The notes below the pieces were generated by a model. The model did not search any database and was not told the origin of the DNA. It was given only the letters and a program-made list of their open reading frames with translations. A DNA stretch of 64,000 bases from JAXDMU01 sp963762435 (GTDB lineage Bacteria; Pseudomonadota; Alphaproteobacteria; ATCC43930; CGMCC-115725), in assembly GCA_963762435.1 (NCBI GenBank), contig CAVXLN010000018.1:62001-126000 (forward strand), written 5' to 3'. Positions 16,988 to 26,124 of this stretch are shown here, piece by piece. The translations under genes were made by a program, and so were the position numbers. The first letter of the stretch is position 1. Every line of letters begins with the position of its first letter.

Positions 16988-18613
16988 TCAGTAGGCCGTC
17001 TTCTGGGACCAGACCCGAAGTGCCGTCAGAAAGATGATCTGCAGATCGAACAGCAGCGACCAGCGCTCGATATATTGGAGGTCGAACTGGACCCTGGCAT
17101 TCATCTTTTCGATCGTGTCGGTTTCCCCGCGCAGGCCGTTCACCTGAGCCCATCCTGTCACGCCCGGCTTGACGTTATGCCGGGCGAAATAGCAATCCAC
17201 GACCTCGCCATATTGGTGGTTATGGGGCACCGCATGCGGCCGCGGGCCGACCAGAGACATGTCTCCGGCAATGACGTTGATCAGCTGAGGCAGTTCGTCG
17301 AGGCTGGTACGGCGGATGAACGCGCCCACGCGCGTTATCCGCGCATCGTTCTTCGTTGCCTGGCGCACATTGAAATCGGGCGATCCCTTGCTGTGCGTCA
17401 TGCTGCGGAACTTGAAGACCTCGAAGACCTCGTTATTGAAGCCGAACCGCTTCTGCCGGAACAGGATCGGGCCGGGGCTGTCAAGGCGGATGGCGATCGC
17501 GACGCCGATCATGACCGGCAGCAGGCAGACCAGCATCAATGCGCCCAGGATCAGATCCTCGGCCCGCTTCAGCCAATCCATCTGCACATCGACGCGGTCG
17601 TTGGCGACGGTGACGATCGGCACGCCCTGGATCGAGTTCACGTTGGTCGACAGGTCGGCGATCACCTTGTGCGGAATGAGGTCGACGCGAACCGGCGTCT
17701 GCCGCAGCTTGGAGACCATTTCGAGGATCCGCTTCTCAGCGGTCCAAGGAATGGTCACGATCACGCGATCGATCCCGTGCCGGCGGATATAGGCGATCAG
17801 GGCGTTGGTGTTGCCCTTGACTTCGTGCTGCTCCATGCCCTCCGGAAGCCGGGTCCGGCGATCGTCGAAAATACCGACGAGATGAACCTCAGGCGACAGG
17901 GTGGATTTGAATTTCTCGAGCGCCATCTGTGCTGCCGGTCCGGCGCAGACGATCGCCACACGCTCGCGCAGATAAGCACCCTCCATCTTCATCATCCGCC
18001 GGACCAGAATCGTCATGGCATGATGAAGCCCGACGAGCAGCGGGAACAGAGCGGCCCAGCTCAACAGCATCCAATCGCGCGAGACAGCCGCGAACTCGCT
18101 TGTGGCCAGGCCAATGGCCATCAAGCCGGCAGCGGCGCCACCGGCGGACAGCATGACCGAGTTGAAGGCCAAAGCCGGGCGCTGCATCGCCCGCTTCGTA
18201 TAGACGCCGGTCAACTGGAACCCCCAAAGGGTCAGGATGCCGTTGATCTCGATGAAGGCCAGCTCGGCCGGATCCGTGACCCAGTCGCCGAGATAGATCA
18301 GATGGCAGAGTGCGGGGAGTGCCAGCAGCAGGACGAGGTCGGTAAACACCATCCCGATTCGCATCGCCGACCACGCGCGATGCGCACGATGGCGAGCAGT
18401 CCGCTTCGCCTGCTCGTAGCCGCCGAGCACGGCTTTGTCGGATGTTACGAAGTTGCTGCGCTGTGAATCCATCCCGACCTCGGTCGGGTGGCCACGTCGG
18501 CTGTCAGCGACCAAATCCGGTCCCGAGACGCCGCTATCCCTCAACCCGTCAATTTCTACTCCGCGAGGAGCGGAAAATTGAACGAGGTTCTGCTCTTGCA
18601 TGCTCGCCACCAT
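16988..18613 (-). CDS. Undecaprenyl-phosphate sugar phosphotransferase (exopolysaccharide priming, WcaJ/PNPT family)
   Basis: 541 residues from ATG 18613. Four to five membrane segments and a CoA-binding-like Rossmann region precede the C-terminal catalytic domain, where DSPGPILFRQKRFG, FKFRSM and TSLDELPQLINVIAGDMS mark the bacterial sugar transferase family. It transfers a sugar-1-phosphate to undecaprenyl phosphate at the inner membrane. A later start at ATG 18472 (MDSQRSNF) has a better ribosome site (GAGG), and the first 47 residues have lower third-position GC, so the true start may be 18472. No other polysaccharide genes are adjacent. Confidence 0.88.
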   Translation of the reverse strand: MVASMQEQNLVQFSAPRGVEIDGLRDSGVSGPDLVADSRRGHPTEVGMDSQRSNFVTSDKAVLGGYEQAKRTARHRAHRAWSAMRIGMVFTDLVLLLALPALCHLIYLGDWVTDPAELAFIEINGILTLWGFQLTGVYTKRAMQRPALAFNSVMLSAGGAAAGLMAIGLATSEFAAVSRDWMLLSWAALFPLLVGLHHAMTILVRRMMKMEGAYLRERVAIVCAGPAAQMALEKFKSTLSPEVHLVGIFDDRRTRLPEGMEQHEVKGNTNALIAYIRRHGIDRVIVTIPWTAEKRILEMVSKLRQTPVRVDLIPHKVIADLSTNVNSIQGVPIVTVANDRVDVQMDWLKRAEDLILGALMLVCLLPVMIGVAIAIRLDSPGPILFRQKRFGFNNEVFEVFKFRSMTHSKGSPDFNVRQATKNDARITRVGAFIRRTSLDELPQLINVIAGDMSLVGPRPHAVPHNHQYGEVVDCYFARHNVKPGVTGWAQVNGLRGETDTIEKMNARVQFDLQYIERWSLLFDLQIIFLTALRVWSQKTAY

Positions 18614-19039
18614 AAATTAGCACTATGCAGTGCAAAAATGAGCCGACCATTAAATACCTGCCGGATAACTCCGACTCCGGTCTTTCGCTCGCGTCGAGCG
18701 TTTGACAGGGTAATGAACTCTCTTATTACTGAGCTGAACGCTCTTATATGGGTGTCACTATATCATAGCGATTTGCAGTGCACAATCGGCGCGGTGGATG
18801 CCAGCGGTTTAATGCGCATCCTGAGCAATAGGTTGCGGAATTGTCACCATGGGTTGCATTTTATCGATAATATTGAAACCCTGACAGCGTAGAGACTGGA
18901 AGTAACGAATATCGGACAGACAGCGGTACGAGCGGCCGGGCCTCTTTTCTCGCTCATGAAAGCCGGGGCGCGCGAGAAGGCGCCGGGTTCGAATCCGCCG
19001 GCGGAGCCCTCATGGCTTACTGTAGGTCATGAAACATGA
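18614..19039. promoter_or_regulatory. AT-rich intergenic region upstream of the exopolysaccharide-priming gene
   Basis: A 426-base stretch without a credible gene and clearly poorer in GC than its surroundings. TGCAGTGCA occurs twice, at 18626-18634 and 18774-18782. The first copy is part of a small hairpin (GCACT/AGTGC, 18620-18633). GGTTCGAATCC at 18986-18996 resembles a tRNA T-arm, but no cloverleaf can be built. The region probably carries the promoter of the minus-strand glycosyltransferase. Confidence 0.45.
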
Positions 19040-19073
19040 AAAAGGGGTTAGCCGCTGCCGGCTAACCCCTTTT
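19040..19073 (-). terminator. Intrinsic terminator of tRNA-Ala
   Basis: A perfect 15-bp stem: AAAAGGGGTTAGCCG (19040-19054) pairs with CGGCTAACCCCTTTT (19059-19073) around a CTGC loop. On the minus strand the stem is followed by T residues, so it ends the tRNA transcript. The T-run at 19070-19073 also allows some function on the plus strand. Confidence 0.88.
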
Positions 19074-19081
19074 CAGGAAAC

Positions 19082-19157
19082 TGGTGGAGCCATGCGGAAT
19101 CGAACCGCAGACCTCTACAATGCCATTGTAGCGCTCTACCAACTGAGCTATGACCCC
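19082..19157 (-). tRNA. tRNA-Ala (anticodon GGC)
   Basis: Read on the minus strand, a 76-base cloverleaf starts GGGGTCA and ends with an encoded CCA. The anticodon arm CTACA-ATGGCAT-TGTAG gives anticodon GGC. The acceptor stem has G3:U70, the identity element for alanyl-tRNA synthetase. The D arm (GCTCAGTTGGTAGAGC) and the T arm (GGTTCGAACC) are standard. A strong terminator lies 8 bases downstream. Confidence 0.97.
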
Positions 19158-19260
19158 GAACCCTTCGGCAGCGCCTCATGGCGGCGCGCGGTCGGGGAGG
19201 GGAAACTATTGCTGCCCCGACCGCTGTGCAAGGGAAAAATGCGGAGGCGCCGCGCAGCCC

Positions 19261-19626
19261 CTACCGCTCCTCTTCCTCATCGACATTCTCGATGACTTCG
19301 GCCATGTCGTCTTCGTCCTCGCCCAGTTCGGACGCGTCCTCGATCATGTCCTCGTCTTCTTCCTCGCTGGCGACGCCGGCGACCGCGGCCTCGTCCTCAT
19401 CCTCGAGCGCCTCATCCTCGACCTCGGCGCCGGGCCCGGCCGCGACCGTGGGGGCGACTTCCTTGTCGGCCGTCACGGCAGTGCGGCTGCGCCGGGTTTT
19501 GAGGAATGCCTCGGGATCGAACTCGGTGCCGCATTTCGGGCACACGATGTGTTCCCGCTGCAGATCATAAAACTTCGTGCCGCAACTCTGGCAGATGCGT
19601 TTCGTACCCCATTCGGGCTTTGACAC
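19261..19626 (-). CDS. TIGR02300 family (FYDLN acid domain) protein
   Basis: About 121 residues from GTG 19626, giving MSKPEWGTKRICQSCG. This start matches the family N-terminus and has GGAG six bases ahead, whereas the ATG at 19677 adds 17 residues unlike the family. The N-terminal part has two CxxC pairs (CQSCG, CPKCG) around the FYDLQ motif. The rest is a long Asp/Glu-rich tail. The family is found in alphaproteobacteria near aroA and tRNA-Ala, and its role is not established. Confidence 0.9.
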   Translation of the reverse strand: MSKPEWGTKRICQSCGTKFYDLQREHIVCPKCGTEFDPEAFLKTRRSRTAVTADKEVAPTVAAGPGAEVEDEALEDEDEAAVAGVASEEEDEDMIEDASELGEDEDDMAEVIENVDEEEER

Positions 19627-19706
19627 CGGATGCTCCGATCTTGTCGCGTGCGGGTTAGGAAGGGCGGCAATTGCCATGATCCCCCGTCCCTGTCAAAACC
19701 AAAATC

Positions 19707-20426
19707 GTGAGTCGAAACAAAATGAGGGCGGGACGAAATGCCTGTAACGCTCGATTGAGCGAAGAGCCGGGATCTTTGATCGCGCAGGCGGCACTCATGC
19801 TCGGCGCGCTTGCGGTCGGCCGCACCACGATCCGGGATGCCGCTGCCGGAGACAGGCTCGACCGAACCGCGGCGGCGCTCGCGGCCCTCGGCGCCAGGAT
19901 TGAGCGCCACCAGGACGGGCTCTGGACCATCGATGGCGTCGGCATCGGCGGCCTTGCCGAGCCCGAGCAAGCGCTCGATCTCGGCCCTTCGAGTGCGGGC
20001 CTGCACCTTCTGATCGGGCTCGCCGCCACCCATCCGATCACCATTTTCTTCACGGGTGCGCCGGCGCTGCCGCTGGCATCGCTGATCGCACCACTCACCC
20101 TCCTAGGCGCCGAGATCATGGCGCGGCCGGGCGGCTTCCTGCCGCTCGCCTCCACGGGGGCGGCCTTCCCGGTGCCGTTCGAGCATGCGCTGGCGCTGCC
20201 CTCGGCCGAGATCGCGGGCGCCCTTCTCTTCTCAGCACTCAACATCCCGGGCCGCAGCAGCATCGCGAGCCCGCAGCCGGTCGCCGGCCGGCTGGCACTT
20301 CTCTTCGAGCGCTTCGGCGCGTCGGTCACGATCGAGCCCGATGCGGCCGGCGGCGAGCGCGTCACCCTCGAAGGCCAGCCCGAGCTCATTCCGGCCGATC
20401 TCGATATAAAGGATCTCCCAGCGTGA
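19707..20426 (+). CDS. Reduced AroA-like (EPSP synthase) single-domain protein, probably catalytically dead
   Basis: 239 residues (a normal AroA has about 430-450). The sequence follows alphaproteobacterial AroA colinearly (ALMLGALAVG, DGLWTIDGVGIGGLAEP, LLIGLAATHP, FFTG, LEGQPELI) and ends near AroA residue 240, so it covers about the second EPSP-synthase domain only. The expected PGDKSISHRA reads PGSLIAQAA, LDLGNSGT reads LDLGPSSA, and AQVKSA reads AEIAGA: the phosphoenolpyruvate and shikimate-3-phosphate contacts are gone. The frame is intact and its TGA overlaps the GTG of cmk. The start (GTG 19707, or ATG 19722) is weakly supported. Confidence 0.75.
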   Translation: MSRNKMRAGRNACNARLSEEPGSLIAQAALMLGALAVGRTTIRDAAAGDRLDRTAAALAALGARIERHQDGLWTIDGVGIGGLAEPEQALDLGPSSAGLHLLIGLAATHPITIFFTGAPALPLASLIAPLTLLGAEIMARPGGFLPLASTGAAFPVPFEHALALPSAEIAGALLFSALNIPGRSSIASPQPVAGRLALLFERFGASVTIEPDAAGGERVTLEGQPELIPADLDIKDLPA

Positions 20427-21064
20427 CGTCAGTTCTGGTCATCGCCATCGACGGGCCGGCCGCGTCCGGCAAGGGCACGCTCGCGCGGCGGCTGGCCGAG
20501 CGCTATGGCCTCCCCCATCTCGATACCGGCTCGCTCTATCGCGCGGTCGGGCGCGACGTGCTGGCGGCGGGCGGCGATCCAGCCAATTCCGCGGCAGCGG
20601 CGGCAGCGGCCCTGGCGCTCGATGCCGCAAGCCTCCACGATCCGCGGCTCCGCGACGAGGATGTCGGCCGCGCCTCCTCGCAGGTCGCCGTCCATCCGGG
20701 CGTGCGCGCGGCCTTGCTTGCCTTCCAGCAGCGTTTCGCGTCCCAGCCGAGTGGGGCGGTGCTCGATGGCCGCGATATCGGCACGGTCATCTGCCCTTGG
20801 GCACCGGTGAAGCTTTATCTGACCGCGTCCGTTGCGGCCCGCGCCCAACGCCGCTTCAAGGAGCTTGAGGCGCGCGGCGAGGCGGCGGATCTCGGGCAGC
20901 TCGGCGCCGACATCGAGGCGCGCGACGCCCGCGACAGCGCCCGCGCCACGGCCCCCCTGAAACCGGCCGCGGATGCCGTCGAGCTCGACACGACTGCGCT
21001 CGATGCCGACCAAGTTTTCGCCCGTGCTGTCGCGCTGGTCGAGACGATCAGGCGACAGCACTAG
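20423..21064 (+). CDS. cmk: Cytidylate kinase
   Basis: A 213-residue (d)CMP kinase. The Walker A loop GPAASGKGT is at residues 11-19, LDTGSLYRAVG follows, and DGRDIGTVICPWA is the CMP-kinase signature. It makes CDP/dCDP from CMP/dCMP in the cytoplasm. It starts at GTG overlapping the stop of the AroA-like gene, so it is translationally coupled to it. Gene order cmk-rpsA-ihfB downstream is the usual one. Confidence 0.95.
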   Translation: MTSVLVIAIDGPAASGKGTLARRLAERYGLPHLDTGSLYRAVGRDVLAAGGDPANSAAAAAAALALDAASLHDPRLRDEDVGRASSQVAVHPGVRAALLAFQQRFASQPSGAVLDGRDIGTVICPWAPVKLYLTASVAARAQRRFKELEARGEAADLGQLGADIEARDARDSARATAPLKPAADAVELDTTALDADQVFARAVALVETIRRQH

Positions 21065-21134
21065 CAATTCCTTTATTGGCGTCCTATTTGGTTGCGGCGA
21101 GCCTTCTCTAAGAGTATAGAGTCGCCCGCTTCCA

Positions 21135-21164
21135 CACCGTGCCCGCTCCCGGGCGCGGTGTTTT
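21135..21164 (+). terminator. Intrinsic terminator between cmk and rpsA
   Basis: CACCGTGCCCG (21135-21145) pairs with CGGGCGCGGTG (21150-21160), with one G-U wobble and a 4-base loop, followed by TTTT. It lies 70 bases after cmk and 111 before the rpsA start. It either ends the cmk transcript or acts as an attenuator in the rpsA leader. Confidence 0.8.
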
Positions 21165-21274
21165 GCTCTTCGAAATAACGGGTTTCACCGCCGCGCCCGC
21201 GCCTGTCGGCGGTCGGCCGGTTCGCCTCGATCCCGGGCGGTCCGGTCTCAAGAGTGAGGGATCGAGGAGAGCCA

Positions 21275-22996
<1,722 letters not shown>

Positions 22997-23020
22997 AAGG
23001 CTTCTCAAGCTCTTCGCGAA

Positions 23021-23053
23021 AGGGGCGCGGTCCGCAAGGGCCGCGCCCTTTTT
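23021..23053 (+). terminator. Intrinsic terminator of rpsA
   Basis: GGGCGCGG (23023-23030) pairs with CCGCGCCC (23041-23048) and is followed by TTTTT. A-T and G-T pairs extend the base of the stem. It lies 25 bases after the rpsA stop. Confidence 0.88.
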
Positions 23054-23242
23054 CGTGAATATCGAGGCTAAAGCTGTCGCTTCCGGTCGGGCGCGCAGCC
23101 AAGCGGCCACGCCGAATGGCTCCCCAACCTAGGCATTTTTTGGCAAAAGCCTTTTTTGTCCAAGGCTTACTTGACCTTACGCGGCCAGTTTGGCAGGCTT
23201 GTCCGAGCAGATCCGCTGCGTAAAAGGGAAGGCCGGGCCGAC

Positions 23243-23554
23243 ATGACCAAGTCTGAGCTCATCCTGCGTCTTGCGGAGAGCAATCCGCATCTCTATCAGC
23301 GTGATATCGAGCGCATCGTCACCACGATCTTCGACGAGATCTCTGCCGCGCTGTCGCGTGGAGATCGGGTCGAGCTCAGGGGTTTCGGTGCCTTCTCGGT
23401 GAAGAAGCGGGATGCCCGGATCGGACGGAACCCGCGTACCGGCGACAGCGTTTCGGTCGATGAGAAGTTCATCCCCTTCTTCAAGACCGGCAAGCAGCTG
23501 CGCGACCGCCTGAATGACGGGCACCATGCCGGTGCAGGCCATCACGCGGAGTAA
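23243..23554 (+). CDS. ihfB: Integration host factor subunit beta
   Basis: 103 residues from ATG 23243 (MTKSELILRLAESNPHL). The upstream extension to 23156 is not family-like. The DNA-binding arm carries GRNPRTGDSV, the conserved HU/IHF beta-ribbon tip with the intercalating Pro, and RGFGAFSVKKRDAR precedes it. It bends DNA as a heterodimer with IHF-alpha. It is the expected neighbour of rpsA. The His-rich tail (HHAGAGHHAE) is a small oddity. Confidence 0.95.
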   Translation: MTKSELILRLAESNPHLYQRDIERIVTTIFDEISAALSRGDRVELRGFGAFSVKKRDARIGRNPRTGDSVSVDEKFIPFFKTGKQLRDRLNDGHHAGAGHHAE

Positions 23555-23641
23555 CGGCCGAGGGATCGGGTAGGGCTTGACCGATCCGGCCGGATCGGCT
23601 GGTCTGTCGATCTCAAGCTTGAACCGCGCCCGGAGGTATTG

Positions 23642-23956
23642 ATGCGGTGGGTCTTCTGGATCTTCATCGCGCTGGTCGCCATTGTCGCGGCGAACTTCGC
23701 CGTCTGGAACAGCCATGGGGTGTCGCTCGATCTCTGGCCGTTGCCGCTGGCCTTCGATCTGCCGGTCTTCCTGGCCGTGCTGGCGCCGTTCGGCATCGGC
23801 CTGCTGATGGGCTGGCTCGGCTCCTGGTTCGCCCATCTGCCTGACCGGCGCGCGCGCCGGCGCCTTCAGCGGCATGCCGAGACGCTGGCGGCCGAGCTCG
23901 ATCGCACCAAGACGGCACCCCCTGCGGCTCCGCCGTCCCGCTCGCTGGTCGCCTGA
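23642..23956 (+). CDS. LapA family (lipopolysaccharide assembly protein A domain) membrane protein
   Basis: About 104 residues from ATG 23642 with GGAGG ahead. Two membrane segments (about 3-22 and 38-62) with the DUF1049/LapA pattern WIFIALVAIVAANFAVWNS are followed by a basic cytoplasmic tail. In Enterobacteria LapA works with LapB to control LpxC. In alphaproteobacteria the gene lies between ihfB and pyrF, as here in modified form. Confidence 0.85.
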   Translation: MRWVFWIFIALVAIVAANFAVWNSHGVSLDLWPLPLAFDLPVFLAVLAPFGIGLLMGWLGSWFAHLPDRRARRRLQRHAETLAAELDRTKTAPPAAPPSRSLVA

Positions 23957-23959
23957 GCC

Positions 23960-24949
23960 ATGGTCGACGCGCTGCGCGACCGGCCGCTGCAGCACCCCGG
24001 CACGCGCCTGATCGGCGCATCGGAAACCCATGCCGGCCTCAACTACGACCAGCTGATCGAGGCGCTCCGGCAGATGTTCCGGTCGGGCTGCACCGTGCCG
24101 GCCCGGCATCATCACACCCTCCCGGTCGGCGGCGGCCGGCCCGATGCGACGCTGCTGGTCATGCCGGCCTGGCAGCAGGGGCGCTATGTCGGCATCAAGC
24201 TCGTCACCGTCTTTCCGTCGAATGGCGAGCGCTCGCTGCCGGCGGTGATGGGGACCTACGCGCTGCTCGACGGGGCCACCGGCACACCCTTGGCGCTTAT
24301 CGACGGGCCGGCCCTGACTCTCCGCCGCACGGCCGCCGCCTCGGCGCTGGCGGCGAGCTATCTCGCCCGGCCCGATGCCGAAAGGCTGCTCGTGGTCGGC
24401 ACCGGTGCCCTGGCGCCGCATCTGGTCGAGGCCCATGCCCTGGTCCGGCCGATCCGCAGTGTGCTGGTCTGGGGCCGCGACCCGGAGAAGGCGGCCAAGC
24501 TCGCCCATCGGCTCGACCGGCGCAGCCTCAAGGTCGGATCGACGACCGATCTCGCCGGCGCCGTGCGCGGCGCGCACATCGTGACCTGCGCCACGCTCGC
24601 GACTGAGCCGCTCATCAAGGGCGAATGGCTGCCCATGGGCGTCCATCTCGACCTCGTCGGCGGCTTCACTCAAGAGATGCGCGAGGCCGATGATGATTGC
24701 ATCAGCCGGGCGCGAATCTTCGTCGATACCCGCGAGGGTGCGACCCAGGAGGCCGGCGATATCACTCAGCCGCTCGCCAATGGCCGGCTGACGCTCGACG
24801 ACATCGCCGGCGATCTGCTTGAGCTCTGCCGCGGCAGCCGGGCCGGGCGCCGCTATTACGATCAGATCACCCTCTTCAAATCGGTCGGCACGGCACTCGA
24901 GGATCTGGCCGGCGCCATCCTGCTGCTTGACCAGATTCGGAATGGCTGA
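23960..24949 (+). CDS. Ornithine cyclodeaminase / mu-crystallin family protein
   Basis: A 329-residue protein of the OCD/mu-crystallin fold. The NAD-binding motif appears as LLVVGTGALAPHLV (GxGxxxP type, about 143-156), and LTLRRTAAASALAASYLA is a family signature. Members include ornithine cyclodeaminase, alanine dehydrogenase and pyrroline-2-carboxylate reductase. The last is a reasonable alternative because of the nearby FAD amino acid oxidase-like gene. Its 3' end overlaps the next start by 8 bases. Confidence 0.88.
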   Translation: MVDALRDRPLQHPGTRLIGASETHAGLNYDQLIEALRQMFRSGCTVPARHHHTLPVGGGRPDATLLVMPAWQQGRYVGIKLVTVFPSNGERSLPAVMGTYALLDGATGTPLALIDGPALTLRRTAAASALAASYLARPDAERLLVVGTGALAPHLVEAHALVRPIRSVLVWGRDPEKAAKLAHRLDRRSLKVGSTTDLAGAVRGAHIVTCATLATEPLIKGEWLPMGVHLDLVGGFTQEMREADDDCISRARIFVDTREGATQEAGDITQPLANGRLTLDDIAGDLLELCRGSRAGRRYYDQITLFKSVGTALEDLAGAILLLDQIRNG

Positions 24950-25451
24950 TCCGACTCCGATGGAGCGGGCGGACTATCTCGTCCGCAAGCTCGAGCGCTT
25001 CATCATCGAAGGCCGCGAGACCAAGAAAGGCATGCCGTTCAAGGCCTGGCAGACCAAGGCCCGGGTCGAGATCGCGAACAGCCTGGCCGAGCTCGAGCTC
25101 AAAGCCAAGCTCAGCCGTTCCGACATCGTGATGCGGCGCATCCTCGCCGTGGGCGCCTCGGCGATCGTGACGATCGGCTTCTGGGGAGCGGTCCTCACGG
25201 TCGATCAGCGCTATGGCCCGGCCGGTGCCGTGGCGATCGCGATATCGGGGCTGGTGCTGGTCGCGATGGTGCTCGAGTTCGGCGTGCGCCGGGTCACGTC
25301 CCGCCTTCAGCGCCGGGCACGCCAGCGCAATTTCGGCGAGATCGAGGAGCTCGACCGGCAGCTCCGCCGGTTCGAGGCGGAGCTGCGCCGCAAGCTCGAC
25401 AAGGCCAAGACCGACAAGGCCAAGGAGACGGCGACGGACGCGGCCGGCTAG
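24942..25451 (+). CDS. Hypothetical protein with two membrane segments and charged coiled-coil tail
   Basis: 169 residues from ATG 24942, overlapping the OCD gene. The N-terminal helix (MERADYLVRKLERFI) is amphipathic. Two membrane segments span about residues 60-85 and 90-112, followed by a basic and acidic coiled coil rich in Lys, Asp and Ala. I do not recognise the family. Its overlap suggests co-translation with the OCD gene. It resembles other small inner-membrane proteins of alphaproteobacteria with unknown roles. Confidence 0.75.
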   Translation: MADPTPMERADYLVRKLERFIIEGRETKKGMPFKAWQTKARVEIANSLAELELKAKLSRSDIVMRRILAVGASAIVTIGFWGAVLTVDQRYGPAGAVAIAISGLVLVAMVLEFGVRRVTSRLQRRARQRNFGEIEELDRQLRRFEAELRRKLDKAKTDKAKETATDAAG

Positions 25452-25455
25452 CCGC

Positions 25456-25488
25456 CATGCGCCCGCATGCGGTTTATGTTGCATCGCA
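25456..25488. promoter_or_regulatory. Two PhaR-like TGC-N3/4-GCA dyads upstream of the phasin promoter
   Basis: CATGC-GCCC-GCATG at 25456-25469 and TTGC-ATC-GCAC at 25479-25489 are TGC/GCA dyads with 4- and 3-base spacers. PhaR, the repressor of polyhydroxybutyrate granule genes, is known in Paracoccus to bind CTGC-N3/4-GCAG near phaP. The match here is close but not exact. Confidence 0.6.
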
Positions 25489-25498
25489 CAAAATTCAC

Positions 25499-25527
25499 TT
25501 GACGGCCGGCGGACCCACCCCTATATC
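25499..25527 (+). promoter_or_regulatory. Sigma70-type promoter of the phasin gene
   Basis: TTGACG at 25499-25504, a 17-base spacer, and TATATC at 25522-25527. The expected transcription start is near 25534, about 30 bases before the phasin ATG. Confidence 0.75.
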
Positions 25528-25535
25528 CCCGAATA

Positions 25536-25546
25536 TTGCACCGCAA
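25536..25546. promoter_or_regulatory. PhaR-like operator just downstream of the phasin promoter
   Basis: TTGC-ACC-GCAA is a perfect 4+4 dyad with the 3-base spacing seen in PhaR operators. It covers the expected transcription start region and would block initiation if bound. Confidence 0.65.
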
Positions 25547-25564
25547 CATGAGAGGATATGGACC

Positions 25565-25945
25565 ATGACCAACGCTCAGGATTTCACCAAGTACCTGCCG
25601 TCCTTCGACAAGATCGTCGCCTTCCACAAGGCCAATTTCGAAGCGCTGATCGAAGCCAATGCCGTCTTCGTCAAGGGCGCCCAGGAAATCTCCAAGGAGA
25701 TCTTCGCCCAGACCCAGGCGCAGCTCGAGAGCGTCGCGGCCTCGAGCCAGGCCGTGCTCGCCGCCAAGGACCTCAAGGACGTTGCCCAGCTCAACGCCGA
25801 CAACGCGAAGCAGGGCTATGAGAAGCTTGTTGCCAGCTCGACCAAGATCAGCGAGATGAGCGTCAAGGTTGCCACCGAAGCCTTCGCGCCGGTCTCCGCC
25901 CGCGTCAACGCCGCGGTCGAGACGCTGTTCAAGACCGCTGCCTAA
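25565..25945 (+). CDS. Phasin family protein (polyhydroxyalkanoate granule coat)
   Basis: 126 residues from ATG 25565 with GAGAGG ahead. It is almost wholly amphipathic alpha-helix, with FDKIVAFHKANFEALIEAN and EISKEIFAQTQAQLE matching the phasin_2 pattern of alphaproteobacteria. It coats PHB granules and controls their size. It has its own promoter with PhaR-like dyads and its own terminator, so it is a monocistronic, separately regulated unit placed between unrelated metabolic genes. Confidence 0.92.
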   Translation: MTNAQDFTKYLPSFDKIVAFHKANFEALIEANAVFVKGAQEISKEIFAQTQAQLESVAASSQAVLAAKDLKDVAQLNADNAKQGYEKLVASSTKISEMSVKVATEAFAPVSARVNAAVETLFKTAA

Positions 25946-26016
25946 CCAGCTTCGGTGGGTGTTGGTCGCCGGGCCGACCTTCTTCCTCTCCTGACTTCGG
26001 CCCGGTAACAGCATCG

Positions 26017-26046
26017 AAGGCCTCCCGTTTCGGCGGGGGGCCTTTT
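26017..26046 (+). terminator. Intrinsic terminator of the phasin gene
   Basis: AAGGCCTCCCG (26017-26027) pairs with CGGGGGGCCTT (26034-26044), with one wobble and a 6-base loop, followed by TT. It lies about 70 bases after the phasin stop. Confidence 0.85.
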
Positions 26047-26124
26047 GCATTTGGCGGATGGCTCGATTGCACGACCGCGATTTCGGTTGCGAGGTGCCGA
26101 GAATCAGCGCATCCCGTCAAGCTT

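Noticed and set aside
18488..18892. 134-codon ORF upstream of the polysaccharide gene
   Set aside because: Half of it is antisense to the glycosyltransferase N-terminus and the rest is AT-rich with no family features or ribosome site.
18986..18996. GGTTCGAATCC, a tRNA T-arm-like motif
   Set aside because: The flanking bases give only two proper T-stem pairs and no D, anticodon or acceptor arms can be built.
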